DNA from: Gammaproteobacteria bacterium
Lineage (GTDB): Bacteria; Pseudomonadota; Gammaproteobacteria; Nevskiales; Nevskiaceae
Assembly (NCBI GenBank): GCA_022599775.1
Contig: JAHZLQ010000032.1
Location: forward strand, 1-64,000
Reading direction: 5' to 3'
DNA: 64,000 bases
The stretch's first letter is position 1; every line of letters begins with the position of its first letter. The notes below the pieces were generated by a model that was not told the origin of the DNA, made no database searches, and saw nothing but the letters and a program-made list of their open reading frames with translations. Below are positions 45,334-55,873 of this stretch, in pieces. Position numbers and translations under genes: made by a program.

Positions 45334-45520
45334 GAAGCGCATCATAGCGAGGCCCGATTGCGTACAGAACTGTCCGCGATCAACATGCCGCAACCGCGAT
45401 TTGCAGTTGGACGGACTCGACGCGCTGAGCGCGGCGCGGCAGGATGCGATCTCCGGGGAACGCAAGCAACGCAACAATCACCGCATCAGTACCGTGCGGC
45501 ACAAAAAACAGGAGAGACCC

Positions 45521-46153
45521 ATGATGCGAAAGACACTCTTGATTCCGATGCTCGGGACGGTGGCCGCGCTCGGTGCGGCGCCCGCAATTGCGGACGACTA
45601 CTATTTCGGCGTCCGCGGCGGGCTTACCGCCAACACCTTGGGCGGCGCGGAAGTCGCCGACAGTCTCAACGCGATCCCCGGCACCAACGTCGCGGTGGAT
45701 ATCGACGAAAGCGATACCGGTTACGAGGTATTCGGCGGCATGCGCGTCGGCGACCATCTGTACGTCGAAGCCAGCTACGTGAACTTCGGCGATTTCGACA
45801 TGCATATCAGCGGCACCGCCGTGGACCCCGATGCAGTCGCCCAGCAGGCCGGCGATGAAGCACCGATGTCCGGCTCCGCCGCCCGCCTCGGCCTGCGCTG
45901 GCTGGTGCCGGTGACCAAGCACGTGCGCCTGCTGCCGCGTATCGGCGCGTTTTACTATTCATCGGACACCGACGTCACCACCGCGACCGACAGCTTCAGT
46001 TCCGACAACGACGGCTTCGGCGGCACGATGGGGTTCGGTGGCGGCTACGCCTTCGACAACGGCCTGATGTTGTCGCTGGGTTGGGACTTCTTCATGGGCG
46101 ATGACGAAAGCAGCGTCGGCCTGTTCGGCGCCGCGGCCGAATATGGCTTCTAG
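45521..46153 (+). CDS. Outer-membrane beta-barrel protein
   Basis: A 210-aa protein with RBS GGAGAG and a signal peptide (residues 1-25, ends AIADD). Alternating hydrophobic strands follow, such as YYFGVRGGLTANTLGG, HLYVEASYVNFGDFD and RLGLRWLVPV. The C-terminal residue Phe (AAAEYGF) is the usual outer-membrane insertion signal. It resembles eight-stranded OmpW/OmpX-like or OmpA-type barrels. The function is unknown. It is followed by a terminator at 46184. Confidence 0.85.
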   Translation: MMRKTLLIPMLGTVAALGAAPAIADDYYFGVRGGLTANTLGGAEVADSLNAIPGTNVAVDIDESDTGYEVFGGMRVGDHLYVEASYVNFGDFDMHISGTAVDPDAVAQQAGDEAPMSGSAARLGLRWLVPVTKHVRLLPRIGAFYYSSDTDVTTATDSFSSDNDGFGGTMGFGGGYAFDNGLMLSLGWDFFMGDDESSVGLFGAAAEYGF

Positions 46154-46183
46154 GCGGCTTCCGGACAGCACATCGCGAAGTGC

Positions 46184-46212
46184 AAGGCCGGCCCCGATGC
46201 CGGCCTTGTTCT
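46184..46212 (+). terminator. Terminator after the beta-barrel gene
   Basis: A 9-bp GC stem (AAGGCCGGC / GCCGGCCTT, 6-base loop) followed by GTTCTT, about 30 bp after the stop codon. Confidence 0.7.
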
Positions 46213-46273
46213 TATCGGCGCTCGTCCGGCCGCCTTACACTGCGCACTGACATGGACACCGGCAGGCATTCAT

Positions 46274-46597
46274 ATGTCCACGGGCATCAGCATCGTCTAC
46301 ATCAGCTGTCCCGCCCCGGCGGCGCAGACGCTGGCCAATACACTCGTCGAATCGAATCTGGCCGCGTGCGTTACGCTGCTGCCGGGCGCGCGGTCCGTCT
46401 ATCGCTGGCAAGGCAAGGTGCACAACGACGAAGAGACGCTGCTGCTGGCCAAGACACGTACCGAGCGAGTCGGCGCGCTGTGTGAGCGAGTGGTCGCGGA
46501 TCATCCCTATGAGGTTCCCGAGGTCATTGCCGTCGAGCTCGCGCAGGGTCACGCGCCGTATCTCGACTGGGTGGCTTCGGAAACCGACGCCGACTAA
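46274..46597 (+). CDS. cutA: CutA divalent-ion tolerance family protein
   Basis: A 107-aa trimeric CutA1 family member. It contains YISCPAPAAQTLANTLVESN, AACVTLLPGARSVYRWQGKV, EETLLLAKTRTERVGAL and the C-terminal HPYEVPEVIAVELAQG motif, all diagnostic. It is linked to copper or divalent metal tolerance in E. coli, although the molecular role is debated. It precedes the thioredoxin-like gene by 13 bp, as in the E. coli cutA-dipZ pair. Confidence 0.94.
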   Translation: MSTGISIVYISCPAPAAQTLANTLVESNLAACVTLLPGARSVYRWQGKVHNDEETLLLAKTRTERVGALCERVVADHPYEVPEVIAVELAQGHAPYLDWVASETDAD

Positions 46598-46610
46598 CGG
46601 CCGGATTCGA

Positions 46611-47120
46611 ATGCGAGCCTCCACCGCCCTCCGATTGCCCGTGCTCTGTCTGCTCGCCGCAGGCATCGGCTTCTTCGCCTATCGCGGCCTGGCCCCGGCG
46701 CCGTCGCCACAGGCGCCGGTGTTGCACTTCACCGGTCTCGACGGCAAACCACGACAATTGTCCGAATGGCGTGGGCGCCCGGTGCTCATCAATTTCTGGG
46801 CCACCTGGTGTGCGCCGTGCCTGAAGGAAATTCCGATGCTGATCCAGGCACAGACCGAACTCGCGGATACCGGACTGATGATCCTCGGGCCCGCGGTGGA
46901 CGAAGCCGAACCGGTGCGCCACTTTCATGCAGAGCGTAACTTGAATTACCCTGTATTCGTGGGTGCCGACCAAGCCATCGTGGCGATGGACGCTCTGGGC
47001 GATACACGCGGCGCTCTTCCCTTGTCGGTGTTCATTTCGCCCGATGGAAAAATCGTCGCCCGGCACTCCGGAGTACTCAGCCGCGAGCAGTTGGAGAGCT
47101 GGCTGGAACGCTATTGGTAA
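46611..47120 (+). CDS. TlpA/ResA-like membrane-anchored thioredoxin
   Basis: A 169-aa protein with an uncleaved or signal-type hydrophobic N-terminus (about 8-25) and a thioredoxin fold. The redox motif is WATWCAPCLKEIPML (about 63-77), and the cis-Pro region is ALPLSVFISPDGKIVARHSG. The start at 46611 removes a non-conserved upstream extension overlapping cutA. It probably reduces periplasmic disulfides, for example in cytochrome c maturation; the partner is unknown. Confidence 0.88.
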   Translation: MRASTALRLPVLCLLAAGIGFFAYRGLAPAPSPQAPVLHFTGLDGKPRQLSEWRGRPVLINFWATWCAPCLKEIPMLIQAQTELADTGLMILGPAVDEAEPVRHFHAERNLNYPVFVGADQAIVAMDALGDTRGALPLSVFISPDGKIVARHSGVLSREQLESWLERYW

Positions 47121-47254
47121 GGATTCGTACTGTGGCGAATCGTGACCCAATCGAGCCCGATCCAAACCCAATAACGCATAAACGTGTGCAAAACGTGCAC
47201 AAACGGATCAGCAGGCTATAATCGGAATTCGCCCGCCGCACTCGACCCAGACTC

Positions 47255-47701
47255 TTGGCGCACCTGCTGCTATTGAACGGACCGAACCTCAACCTGCTCG
47301 GCACGCGCGAGCCCGAGGTCTACGGCGCCCAGACGCTGGCCGACATCGAACAGGCGCTTGCACAAGACGCCGCCGGCCTGGGCCATCGACTGTCCACGTT
47401 CCAGAGCAATCACGAAGGCGCGTTGATCGATCGGATTCACACGGCCCGGGGCGAAATCGACTTCATTCTGATCAATCCTGCGGCGTACACGCACACCAGC
47501 GTGGCGCTGCGCGATGCCCTGCTGGCCGTGGCCATTCCGTTCATCGAGATTCACCTTTCGAACGTTCACGCCCGCGAGGCCTTCCGTCACCACTCGTACT
47601 TCTCGGACATCGCACACGGTGTGATCGTCGGCCTGGGAGCGGCCGGCTATCACTTCGCGCTGCATGCCGCCCACAAACAGTTGAACCCGCAGGGGAATTA
47701 G
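47255..47701 (+). CDS. aroQ: Type II 3-dehydroquinate dehydratase
   Basis: Third step of the shikimate pathway; 148 aa. [20 protein letters not shown] (residues 4-23) has the catalytic Tyr of family [33 protein letters not shown] and [20 protein letters not shown] are the remaining signatures. The start codon is TTG at 47255, set by the family N-terminus. It is followed 4 bp later by accB, as in many Gammaproteobacteria. Confidence 0.95.
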   Translation: MAHLLLLNGPNLNLLGTREPEVYGAQTLADIEQALAQDAAGLGHRLSTFQSNHEGALIDRIHTARGEIDFILINPAAYTHTSVALRDALLAVAIPFIEIHLSNVHAREAFRHHSYFSDIAHGVIVGLGAAGYHFALHAAHKQLNPQGN

Positions 47702-47705
47702 CTTC

Positions 47706-48161
47706 ATGGATATCCGTACGATCAAGAAACTGATCGAATTGCTCGAACAGTCCGGTATCGCGGAACTGGAAGTCAAACAGGGAGAGGAATCGGTCCGGAT
47801 CAGTCGCAACCCGGCGCCCGGTTCAGGTCCGGTCTATGCACAGGCACCGCAGCAGGCCTACGCCCCGCCCCCGCCGCCCGCGGCCAGCAGCGCTCCGGCG
47901 GCTCCGGCCGCCAAGGCGCCGGACGAAAAGAACCTGGTGCGCGCGCCGATGGTCGGCACCTTCTATCGCTCGCCCGCACCGGGCGCCAAGTCCTTCGTCG
48001 AGGTCGGGCAGACCGTGAAGGAAGGCCAGACCCTGTGCATCATCGAAGCGATGAAGATGCTCAACCAGATCGAAGCCGATCGCGCCGGCGTGGTCGTCGA
48101 AATCCTCGTGGACAACGAGCAGCCGGTCGAATTCGATCAGCCGTTGTTCGTGATCGAATAA
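47706..48161 (+). CDS. accB: Biotin carboxyl carrier protein of acetyl-CoA carboxylase
   Basis: A 151-aa carrier. The N-terminal helical part ([20 protein letters not shown]) is followed by a Pro/Ala-rich linker (about 55-75) and the biotinyl domain. The domain has the thumb [17 protein letters not shown] and the biotinylated Lys in [11 protein letters not shown] (about 116). It works with AccC, encoded 12 bp downstream, in malonyl-CoA formation. Confidence 0.97.
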   Translation: MDIRTIKKLIELLEQSGIAELEVKQGEESVRISRNPAPGSGPVYAQAPQQAYAPPPPPAASSAPAAPAAKAPDEKNLVRAPMVGTFYRSPAPGAKSFVEVGQTVKEGQTLCIIEAMKMLNQIEADRAGVVVEILVDNEQPVEFDQPLFVIE

Positions 48162-48173
48162 GACCGCCCCGCC

Positions 48174-49520
48174 ATGATCGAGAAAGTTCTCATCGCCAAC
48201 CGCGGCGAGATTGCGCTGCGCATCCTGCGAGCCTGCCGCGAACTCGGCATCAAGACCGTGGCCGTGCACTCTTCCGCGGACCGCGACCTCAAGCACGTGC
48301 TGCTGGCCGACGAATCGGTGTGCATCGGCCCGCCGGCCGCCGCCAAGTCCTATCTCAACATGGCGGCGATCATCAGCGCCGCCGAAGTCACGCAGGCCGA
48401 CGCGATTCATCCCGGCTACGGATTCCTGTCCGAAAACGCCGACTTCGCTGAAAGCGTGGAACGTTCGGGCTTCATTTTCATCGGCCCGCGCGCGGAAACG
48501 ATCCGCCTGATGGGCGGCAAGACCACCGCCAAGGCCGAGATGATCGCGGCCGGTGTGCCCTGCGTTCCGGGCAGCGAAGGTGTGCTTCCCGATGACGAGG
48601 CCCAATGCATCGACGTGGCGCAACGCGTCGGCTACCCGGTGCTGATCAAAGCCGCCGCCGGTGGCGGCGGACGCGGCATGCACGTGGTCCGTTCACAGGA
48701 AAACCTGATTCAGTCGATACACATGGCGCGTGCCGAAGCGCAGGCGGCATTCCGCGACGGCTCGGTGTTCCTGGAGAAGTATCTGGAAGTGCCGCGCCAC
48801 ATCGAGATTCAGGTACTGGCCGACGAACACGGCAACGTCGTGCATCTGGGCGAGCGCGACTGCTCGATGCAGCGCCGCAACCAGAAGGTCGTCGAAGAAT
48901 CGCCAGCGCCGGGCATCACCCAGGCGCAGCGTGACCACATCGGCAAGCTGTGCACCGACGCCTGCAAGCGCATCGGCTATCGCGGCGCCGGCACGATGGA
49001 GTTCCTGTATGACGACGGCGAGTTCTATTTCATCGAAATGAACACGCGCATCCAGGTCGAGCATCCGGTCACCGAAATGGTGACGCAGACCGACCTGATC
49101 AAGCAGCAGCTGCTGGTCGCGGCCGGCGAGAAGCTCACGCTCCGGCAGGAGGATCTCAAGCCGCGTGGTCACGCGATCGAATGTCGAATCAATGCCGAGG
49201 ACCCGCGCCGCTTCGTGCCCTCACCGGGCGAGATCAAGAAGTATCACGCCGCCGGTGGACCGGGGATTCGCATCGATTCCCACGTCTACGCCGGCTATAC
49301 GGTGCCGCCGCACTACGACTCGATGATCGGCAAGCTGATCGCCTGGGGCGAAACCCGGGAATCGGCGATCGCGCGCATGCACACGGCGCTGTCGGAAATG
49401 GTGATCGACGGCATCCAGGTCAACATCCCCCTGCAGTCGCGCATCATGGAGGATGAAGTGTTCGCGCGTGGCGTGCACCACATCCACTATCTCGAAGAGA
49501 TGCTCAAGAACTGGGATTGA
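48174..49520 (+). CDS. accC: Biotin carboxylase of acetyl-CoA carboxylase
   Basis: A 448-aa ATP-grasp enzyme that carboxylates the biotin on AccB. It has [20 protein letters not shown] at the N-terminus, the ATP-binding glycine loop [13 protein letters not shown] (about 160) and [17 protein letters not shown]. The catalytic region is [17 protein letters not shown]. Length is normal. It is co-transcribed with accB. Confidence 0.97.
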   Translation: MIEKVLIANRGEIALRILRACRELGIKTVAVHSSADRDLKHVLLADESVCIGPPAAAKSYLNMAAIISAAEVTQADAIHPGYGFLSENADFAESVERSGFIFIGPRAETIRLMGGKTTAKAEMIAAGVPCVPGSEGVLPDDEAQCIDVAQRVGYPVLIKAAAGGGGRGMHVVRSQENLIQSIHMARAEAQAAFRDGSVFLEKYLEVPRHIEIQVLADEHGNVVHLGERDCSMQRRNQKVVEESPAPGITQAQRDHIGKLCTDACKRIGYRGAGTMEFLYDDGEFYFIEMNTRIQVEHPVTEMVTQTDLIKQQLLVAAGEKLTLRQEDLKPRGHAIECRINAEDPRRFVPSPGEIKKYHAAGGPGIRIDSHVYAGYTVPPHYDSMIGKLIAWGETRESAIARMHTALSEMVIDGIQVNIPLQSRIMEDEVFARGVHHIHYLEEMLKNWD

Positions 49521-49581
49521 GGCGCAGCGGTCGGCAGGCGGCGTAGACTCGCGCGCCCGCCCTGCACCACCGGACAGATTC

Positions 49582-50448
49582 ATGGCCTGGCTACAACTGC
49601 GTTTACAGACCCGCCACCCCGAGTTCGCCGAGGAACTGCTGCTCGCGCATGGCGCGCAGTCGGTGAGCTTCGTCGATGCGGGCGACACGCCGGTGCTGGA
49701 GCCGCTGCCCGGCGAAACACCGCTGTGGGCACAGACCGCAGTGCTTGCGCTGTTCGCCGAAGACGCCGACCCGGAACCGGCGCTGGCGGCGATCGCCGCA
49801 ATACTCCCCGAGCAGAGTCCGCCCGTGGTCACGCGCGAGATCGTGGAAGACCAGGACTGGGTGCGCCTGTGCCTGGACCAGATGCAGGCGATGCACTTTG
49901 GCGGCGCCCTGTGGATCTGCCCGCGTCATCGCACGGTCGAGGATGCCTCCGCCGTGGTCGTGCGCCTCGATCCCGGCCTCGCCTTCGGCACCGGCACGCA
50001 TCCGAGCACTTCGCTGTGCCTGCGCTGGCTGGCGCAAGCCGATGTCGCCGGGCAACGCGTGCTCGACTATGGCTGCGGCTCCGGCATCCTCGCGATCGCC
50101 GCGCTCAAGCTCGGCGCCGCCGCGGCCACGGGCGTGGACATCGACCCGCAGGCGCTGACCGCCAGCCTCGAAAACGCCCGTGACAACGCAGTCGAACTGA
50201 CGGTCTCCGACGTACCAGGTTTCAAGACCGCACCCTACGACCTGGTGCTCGCCAACATATTGGCGGGGCCGTTGATCGAGCTGGCGCCGCTGCTCAGCGC
50301 CTGCGTTCGCGCCGGCGGCCAACTCGTGCTCGCCGGCCTGCTCGACCGGCAGGCTGAAGAAGTCGCCAGCGCCTATGCCGGCGATTTCGAAATCGAAGCC
50401 GTCTCCGACGAAGGCTGGACCCGGCTGGTCGGAACCCGCTTGCCCTGA
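49582..50448 (+). CDS. prmA: Ribosomal protein L11 methyltransferase
   Basis: A 288-aa SAM-dependent enzyme that methylates ribosomal protein L11. An N-terminal substrate-recognition domain begins MAWLQLRLQTRHPEFAEELL. The catalytic domain has GLAFGTGTHPSTSLCLRWL, motif I VLDYGCGSGILAIAALKLGA and the NILAGPLIELAP motif (IV). The start at 49582 removes an upstream extension of the frame that runs over the accC end. It has the usual position after accC. Confidence 0.95.
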   Translation: MAWLQLRLQTRHPEFAEELLLAHGAQSVSFVDAGDTPVLEPLPGETPLWAQTAVLALFAEDADPEPALAAIAAILPEQSPPVVTREIVEDQDWVRLCLDQMQAMHFGGALWICPRHRTVEDASAVVVRLDPGLAFGTGTHPSTSLCLRWLAQADVAGQRVLDYGCGSGILAIAALKLGAAAATGVDIDPQALTASLENARDNAVELTVSDVPGFKTAPYDLVLANILAGPLIELAPLLSACVRAGGQLVLAGLLDRQAEEVASAYAGDFEIEAVSDEGWTRLVGTRLP

Positions 50449-50589
50449 CAAGCGGCACAAGCCGATACATTTTCGATCGCTCCCTGGCGAGAACCTTGGG
50501 GTATCATTGCGCCCCCGTTTTTTCCGCTTTTCGAGTTCGCTGCCGTTCGCGCGATGGGCTCGTCCGTTTCACCGAGGCGCCGTCAGCAC

Positions 50590-50865
50590 ATGTCCGCAGA
50601 ACCCTCACACAAGATCAATGGCGCAGCGCGCCCATTGAGTCACGCCGTGGCAGACAGCCTCGAAGCCTATTTCCGTACGCTCAATGGCCACGCGCCCAGG
50701 GACCTCTACGACCTCGTGCTTGAACAAGTCGAGCAACCGCTGCTGAAAACCGTGCTTCACCATTGCAACGGCAACCAGTCACGCGCCGCTGAAATGCTGG
50801 GGCTCAATCGCGCCACGCTGCGCAAGAAACTGCGCCAACATGGCATTACGGCGGACGGCGCATGA
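50590..50865 (+). CDS. fis: DNA-binding protein Fis
   Basis: A 91-aa nucleoid protein and regulator of rRNA synthesis and recombination. The C-terminal [23 protein letters not shown] is nearly identical to E. coli Fis. The N-terminal beta-hairpin region is shorter. The start at 50590 fits the family; an upstream Met at 50554 is less likely. In many Gammaproteobacteria dusB lies directly before fis, but here prmA precedes it by 141 bp. The stop overlaps purH as ATGA. Confidence 0.95.
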   Translation: MSAEPSHKINGAARPLSHAVADSLEAYFRTLNGHAPRDLYDLVLEQVEQPLLKTVLHHCNGNQSRAAEMLGLNRATLRKKLRQHGITADGA

Positions 50866-52433
50866 GCGATTCCATCCAGATCCGCCGCGCTCTGCTGTCG
50901 GTTTCGGACAAGAGTGGACTCGTCGAGTTCGCACGCGCTCTGGTCGGGCACGGCATCGAGCTGCTGTCCACCGGCGGAACCTATCGCAGCCTGAGTGAGG
51001 CTGGCATCGCCGTCACCGAGGTCTCGGCACATACCGGCTTTCCGGAAATCATGGATGGCCGCGTCAAGACGCTGCATCCGAAGATTCACGGCGGCATCCT
51101 CGGGCGCCGCGGCACGGATGAGGCCGTGATGCGCGAACACGGCATCGCAGCAATCGACCTCGTGGTGGTCAACCTCTACCCGTTCGAGCAGACCGTCGCC
51201 CAGCCCGACTGCACGCGCATCGACGCGATCGAGAACATCGACATCGGCGGTCCGGCGATGGTGCGCGCCGCCGCCAAGAATCATGCGTATGTCGGCATCG
51301 TCGTCGACCCGAAGAACTATGCCGATGTCCTCGCCGCACTCGCTGACGGCGGACTACCGTTCGCGCTGCGCACGCGTCTCGCCGCCAAGGCCTACGCGCA
51401 CACCTCACGCTACGACGCCGCCGTGGCGGAGTATCTGGCCGGTGTCGACGAGGCCGGACAGCGCGCCGTGTTCTCGCCGGTGCTGGGCATGCAGTTCAAG
51501 AAGGCGCAGGACCTGCGCTACGGCGAAAATCCGCACCAGCGCGCCGCGTTCTATCGCGAGCGCGAGCCGGAAGCCGGCACGATCTCCGCCGCGAAACAGG
51601 TGCAGGGCAAGGCACTGTCGTACAACAACATCGCCGATGCCGATGCCGCGCTCGAATGCGTCAAGAGTTTCACCAAACCGGCCTGCGTGATCGTCAAACA
51701 CGCCAATCCCTGCGGCGTCGCGGTCAGCCTGGACGGCATCGGTGCCGCCTACGATCTGGCGTTCCAGACCGATCCGACCTCGGCCTTCGGCGGCATCATC
51801 GCCTTCAACCGCGAACTCGACGGCGCCACCGCGCGCCGCATCGTCGAACGTCAGTTCGTCGAGGTGATCATCGCGCCGACGCTCAGCGCCGAAGCCCGTG
51901 AGGCGGTCGCCGCCAAGCAGAACGTCCGCGTACTCGAATGCGGGCAGTGGCCGCAGCTACGCGCCAGCGCCTGGGACTACAAGCGCGTCGGCGGCGGACT
52001 GCTGATCCAGGATCGCGACGATGCCGTGATCCAGGCCGAGGCGCTCAAGGTGGTCAGCCAGCGCCAGCCCACAGCCAGCGAAATCGACGACCTTGTGTTC
52101 GCCTGGAAGGTCGCCAAGTTCGTCAAGTCCAATGCCATCGTCTACGCCAAGGGCCGTCAGACCATCGGCGTCGGTGCCGGACAGATGAGCCGCGTCTATT
52201 CGGCGAAGATCGCCGGCATCAAGGCCGCCGATGAAAAGCTCGAGGTCAAGGGCTCGGTGATGGCGTCCGACGCGTTCTTCCCGTTCCGTGACGGGATCGA
52301 TGCCGCCGCCGCCGCCGGCATCACCGCCGTGATCCAGCCCGGCGGTTCAGTGCGCGATGCCGAAGTCATCGCCGCCGCCGACGAAGCCGGCATGGCGATG
52401 CTGTTCACCGGCATCCGCCACTTCCGGCACTAG
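50862..52433 (+). CDS. purH: Bifunctional AICAR formyltransferase / IMP cyclohydrolase
   Basis: Last two steps of purine synthesis, 523 aa. The N-terminal IMP cyclohydrolase domain has [34 protein letters not shown] and [13 protein letters not shown]. The C-terminal formyltransferase has [46 protein letters not shown] and [15 protein letters not shown]. It overlaps fis by 4 bp and overlaps the convergent MFS/PlsC gene by 4 bp. purD does not follow it here. Confidence 0.97.
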   Translation: MSDSIQIRRALLSVSDKSGLVEFARALVGHGIELLSTGGTYRSLSEAGIAVTEVSAHTGFPEIMDGRVKTLHPKIHGGILGRRGTDEAVMREHGIAAIDLVVVNLYPFEQTVAQPDCTRIDAIENIDIGGPAMVRAAAKNHAYVGIVVDPKNYADVLAALADGGLPFALRTRLAAKAYAHTSRYDAAVAEYLAGVDEAGQRAVFSPVLGMQFKKAQDLRYGENPHQRAAFYREREPEAGTISAAKQVQGKALSYNNIADADAALECVKSFTKPACVIVKHANPCGVAVSLDGIGAAYDLAFQTDPTSAFGGIIAFNRELDGATARRIVERQFVEVIIAPTLSAEAREAVAAKQNVRVLECGQWPQLRASAWDYKRVGGGLLIQDRDDAVIQAEALKVVSQRQPTASEIDDLVFAWKVAKFVKSNAIVYAKGRQTIGVGAGQMSRVYSAKIAGIKAADEKLEVKGSVMASDAFFPFRDGIDAAAAAGITAVIQPGGSVRDAEVIAAADEAGMAMLFTGIRHFRH

Positions 52434-54313
52434 GCGTACGAGCCGCGCAGTTCGCGAATCCGCGCCTCCAGGGATTCGGTGCTGAGCTGTTGCGGCGGTA
52501 TCGGCGCCGCCGCCTGTAGTTCGATGCGGGCACGGAAACGTCGTGGCAATCGCGCACGCCCAAGCCGCGAGCTGCGCTTGGACCACATGCTGCGCCACAG
52601 TCCACGCACCGCCATCGGCACCACCGGCACCGGCGTGCGCGCAATGATGCGTTCGACGCCGGAGCGGAACGGCTGCATGCGGCCATCCGGCGTGAGCATG
52701 CCTTCGGGGAAGATTCCGACGACTTCGCCGGCGTCCAGGGCCTCGGCGATCTGATCGAAGGCCCGCCGCATCAAAGCCTCGTCTTCCTTGGCCGGGGCGA
52801 TCGGGATGGCGCGGGCGGTGCGGAAGATGAAGCTCAGCACCGGAATGCGGAATATCTTGTGATACATCACGAAGCGCACGGGACGACGGATGCTGCCACC
52901 GACGATCAGGGCGTCGACGAAACTCACGTGATTGCAGCTGACCAGCGCCGGCCCCTCGGCCGGGATGTGCTCCAGGCCGGTGACACGAATCCGGTAGAGA
53001 CTGCGGATCAGCATCCACACCAGGAAGCGCATCAGGAATTCCGGAACGCGCGAGTAGATGAATACCGCGACCGCCGCGTTCATCAGCGCCACCGTCAGTA
53101 ACAGTTGCGGGATGCTCAGTCCGGCCGCCAGCAGCGCGATCGACAGCAGCGCCGACACCACCATGAACAAGGCATTGAGAATATTGTTGCCGGCGATCAC
53201 CCGTGAGCGATGGCTGGGCTCGCAGCGCGTCTGAATCAGCGCATACAAAGGCACGATGTAGAGGCCACCGAACACGCCGAGCATCAGCAAGTCGACCGCC
53301 ACCCGCCAGCCACCGGCCTGCGCCAGAAACGCAGCGGCGTTCAGACTTGCAACGCCGGCCTCGCCCGAACGCGTGAAGTACAGGTCGATGCCGAACAGCG
53401 TCAGCCCGATCGAGCCCAGCGGCACCAGCCCGATTTCGACCTGGCGACCGGACAGGCGCTCGCACAGCAGGGAGCCACCGCCCACCCCGAACGAGAACAC
53501 CGTCAGCAGCAGGGTGACGACGGTCTCGTCGCCGCCGAGGACCAGCTTGGTGTAGTTCGGCAGCTGTGCCAGGAACGTGGCGCCGTAGAACCAGAACCAG
53601 GAGATACCGAGCACCGACAGAAACACCACCGGCTGACGGCGCATGAAACCGATGTTGCGCACCGTTTCCGTAATGGGATTCCAGTTGATGCGCAGGCCCG
53701 GATCGGTGGGCCGGGTGGGCGGAATGCTGCGACTGGCGCCATAGCCGAGCAGAGCGACCGCAACCACGATCGTGCCGACCCAGACGGTGCCCTGCCCCTG
53801 TGCGATCAGCCAGCCGCCGAGCAGGGTGCCGAGCAGAATCGCCAGAAAGGTCGCCGCTTCGACCAGGGCGTTGCCACCGATCAGTTCGCCGGCGCGCAGA
53901 TGCTGCGGCAGGATCGCGTACTTCACCGGGCCGAACAGCGCCGACTGCACGCCCATCAGGCACAGCACCGCCAGCAGGAACGGCACGCTGCGCAGAGACA
54001 GCGCCACCGCGCCGAGCAGCATGATGCCGATCTCCAACAGCTTGATCGCGCGAATCAGGCGCGACATTTCCAGCTTGTCAGCCAATTGCCCGGCCGTGGC
54101 GGACAGCAGGAAGAACGGCAGAATGAACAGCCCCGCCGCCAGATTGACCAGCAGATTGACGTCCCCGCTGCTCAGCCCGCCGATACCAAAGGCCACCAGG
54201 ATCATCAGGGCGTTCTTGAACACGTTGTCATTGAACGCACCCAGCGTCTGGGTCACGAAGAACGGTGCGAAGCGGCGCGTGCGCAACAAGCCGAACTGAC
54301 TTTCATCGGGCAT
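52430..54313 (-). CDS. MFS transporter fused to PlsC-type acyltransferase (LplT-Aas-like)
   Basis: A 627-aa inner-membrane fusion. The N-terminal 400 residues are a major facilitator of the LplT type ([19 protein letters not shown] at about 18). The C-terminal 200 residues are a 1-acylglycerophosphate acyltransferase domain with [14 protein letters not shown] (H-x4-D), VSFIF and [12 protein letters not shown]. Unlike many homologues it lacks a third AMP-ligase (acyl-ACP synthetase) domain. The start at 54313 is chosen because homologues begin near this Met and AGGA precedes it; 54367 is an alternative. It probably flips and re-acylates lysophospholipid. Its stop overlaps purH. Confidence 0.87.
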   Translation of the reverse strand: MPDESQFGLLRTRRFAPFFVTQTLGAFNDNVFKNALMILVAFGIGGLSSGDVNLLVNLAAGLFILPFFLLSATAGQLADKLEMSRLIRAIKLLEIGIMLLGAVALSLRSVPFLLAVLCLMGVQSALFGPVKYAILPQHLRAGELIGGNALVEAATFLAILLGTLLGGWLIAQGQGTVWVGTIVVAVALLGYGASRSIPPTRPTDPGLRINWNPITETVRNIGFMRRQPVVFLSVLGISWFWFYGATFLAQLPNYTKLVLGGDETVVTLLLTVFSFGVGGGSLLCERLSGRQVEIGLVPLGSIGLTLFGIDLYFTRSGEAGVASLNAAAFLAQAGGWRVAVDLLMLGVFGGLYIVPLYALIQTRCEPSHRSRVIAGNNILNALFMVVSALLSIALLAAGLSIPQLLLTVALMNAAVAVFIYSRVPEFLMRFLVWMLIRSLYRIRVTGLEHIPAEGPALVSCNHVSFVDALIVGGSIRRPVRFVMYHKIFRIPVLSFIFRTARAIPIAPAKEDEALMRRAFDQIAEALDAGEVVGIFPEGMLTPDGRMQPFRSGVERIIARTPVPVVPMAVRGLWRSMWSKRSSRLGRARLPRRFRARIELQAAAPIPPQQLSTESLEARIRELRGSYA

Positions 54314-54449
54314 CCAAGGTGTTCCTGTCCAATCACGCCAACGGTGGATTGCGGGCAGTGTAGTCATCGAACCCCGTTCTGGGGGGTGCGCATTTGCGCG
54401 GCGGCAGCCATCATCGAAACATTCGAACAACAAACGCCGGGGGACGGCC

Positions 54450-55094
54450 ATGCAGCGTGGACTGGTCGTGGAGGATCAGCCGAGGGCACGGGAATGGCTA
54501 TGCCAATCATTGGCCGAGGCGATGCCGGACCTGGCGGTGGACGCGGTGGGCTCGCTGGCCCAAGCCTATGCCTCGGTGCGGGCTACCAGCCCGCAACTGG
54601 CGTTGATCGATCTGGGCCTGCCGGACGGTTCCGGCATCGAGCTGATCGATCGCCTGAATCGCGAAGTCACCGATTGCGTCTGCATCGTCACCACGATCTA
54701 TTCCGATGACGTGCACCTGTTCCCGGCGCTGCGCGCCGGCGCCAAGGGCTATCTGCTGAAGGACCAGCCGCGCTCGCAGATCGTCCAGGGGCTGCACGGC
54801 ATACTGGCCGGCGAACCACCGCTGTCGCCGGTGATCGCGCGGCGCCTGCTGCGGGTGTTCGGCGACCAGTCCGGTGCGGCGGGTTCGCAACACGGGCTGA
54901 CGCCGCGGGAACGTGAAGCCCTGGCGCTGATCGCCAAGGGCTACAAGCTGCCGGACGTCGCCCTGCAGATGAGCGTGACGCGCAATACCGCCGCGGGCTT
55001 CATCAAATCGGTGTATCGCAAGCTCAACGTCAGCTCGCGCGCGGAAGCCACCCTGGAGGCGGCGCGCATGGGTCTGGTACGCACCGATCTGTGA
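54450..55094 (+). CDS. LuxR/NarL-type response regulator
   Basis: A 214-aa protein. The receiver domain has the acidic pair in VVEDQPRAREW, phospho-acceptor Asp54 in LALIDLGLPDGSG and the Lys in KGYLLKDQP. The C-terminal LuxR HTH is LTPREREALALIAKGYKLPD with KLNVSSRAEA. It overlaps the following kinase gene by 4 bp. It is divergent from the MFS/PlsC gene across about 135 bp, so that gene may be a target. Confidence 0.93.
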   Translation: MQRGLVVEDQPRAREWLCQSLAEAMPDLAVDAVGSLAQAYASVRATSPQLALIDLGLPDGSGIELIDRLNREVTDCVCIVTTIYSDDVHLFPALRAGAKGYLLKDQPRSQIVQGLHGILAGEPPLSPVIARRLLRVFGDQSGAAGSQHGLTPREREALALIAKGYKLPDVALQMSVTRNTAAGFIKSVYRKLNVSSRAEATLEAARMGLVRTDL

Positions 55095-55837
55095 GCGCTG
55101 CCGATGCGCATTCGTCGGTGAGCGGAACACCGTCAGCCTGGCTGCTGCTCGCGCTGAGCATCGGCCTGATCGCCGTCTGGCGGGCCGCAAGCTACAAGCG
55201 TGAGCGGCATCGCACCGAGGAGAAGCTGCGCGCCGAAGGCGAGGAAACGCTGCGCCTGGTAGCCCGCACCCGTCTCCTGGCCGAGGAACGCGAGCGCATC
55301 TATTCCGACCTTCACGACGACATCGGCGCCAAGTTGCTCGATCTGATCTACAGCGCCGAACGACCGGACACCGCCGATCTGGCGCGTTCGATCCTGCAGG
55401 ACCTGCGCGACGTCGTATCCCGCTCGCGCGGCACGCCGGGCACGCTGCTGGAAGTGCTCGGTGAAATCCGCGCGGAATGCGAGGATCGGCTGGAGCGCAT
55501 CGACGCCGAACTGATCTGGGACCAGCGCGACGAACTGCCCGACCCACAACTGGATCACGGCCAGTCGCTGCACCTGTTCCGCATCGTGCGCGAAGCTGTC
55601 AGCAACGCGATCCGACATGCCCAGGCGCGCCGCCTGCGTATCCGCGTGCGTCACAATCACCGCGAACTGCTGCTCGATGTCACCGACGACGGTCCCGGCC
55701 TCTCGTCCGACCCGGGCTCTGGCGGCATCGGCACCGAAAACATGCGCAGCCGCGCCGCCGAGCTCAAGGGTACGATCCGCTGGGACCCGGGCACCCACGG
55801 CGGCACCAAGGTGCTGCTGCGCATGCCGCTCGGCTGA
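55091..55837 (+). CDS. DesK/NarX-type sensor histidine kinase
   Basis: A 248-aa kinase, the partner of the preceding regulator. One N-terminal membrane helix (about 15-33) precedes the HisKA_3 motif IYSDLHDDIGAKLLDL with the phospho-acceptor His (about 75). The ATPase part has FRIVREAVSNAIRHAQA (N box), DVTDDGPGLSS and GIGTENMRSRAAEL. There is no recognisable sensor domain, so input must come through the membrane helix or a partner protein. Confidence 0.92.
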   Translation: MSAADAHSSVSGTPSAWLLLALSIGLIAVWRAASYKRERHRTEEKLRAEGEETLRLVARTRLLAEERERIYSDLHDDIGAKLLDLIYSAERPDTADLARSILQDLRDVVSRSRGTPGTLLEVLGEIRAECEDRLERIDAELIWDQRDELPDPQLDHGQSLHLFRIVREAVSNAIRHAQARRLRIRVRHNHRELLLDVTDDGPGLSSDPGSGGIGTENMRSRAAELKGTIRWDPGTHGGTKVLLRMPLG

Positions 55838-55873
55838 ACCCCGAACGCGTTCGCCGATGACGCGACGCCCGCA

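Noticed and set aside
42166..45477. Longer start of putA at 45477
   Set aside because: The extra N-terminal residues lack similarity to PutA and the frame there overlaps sequence before the next promoter. The Met at 45333 gives the expected N-terminus.
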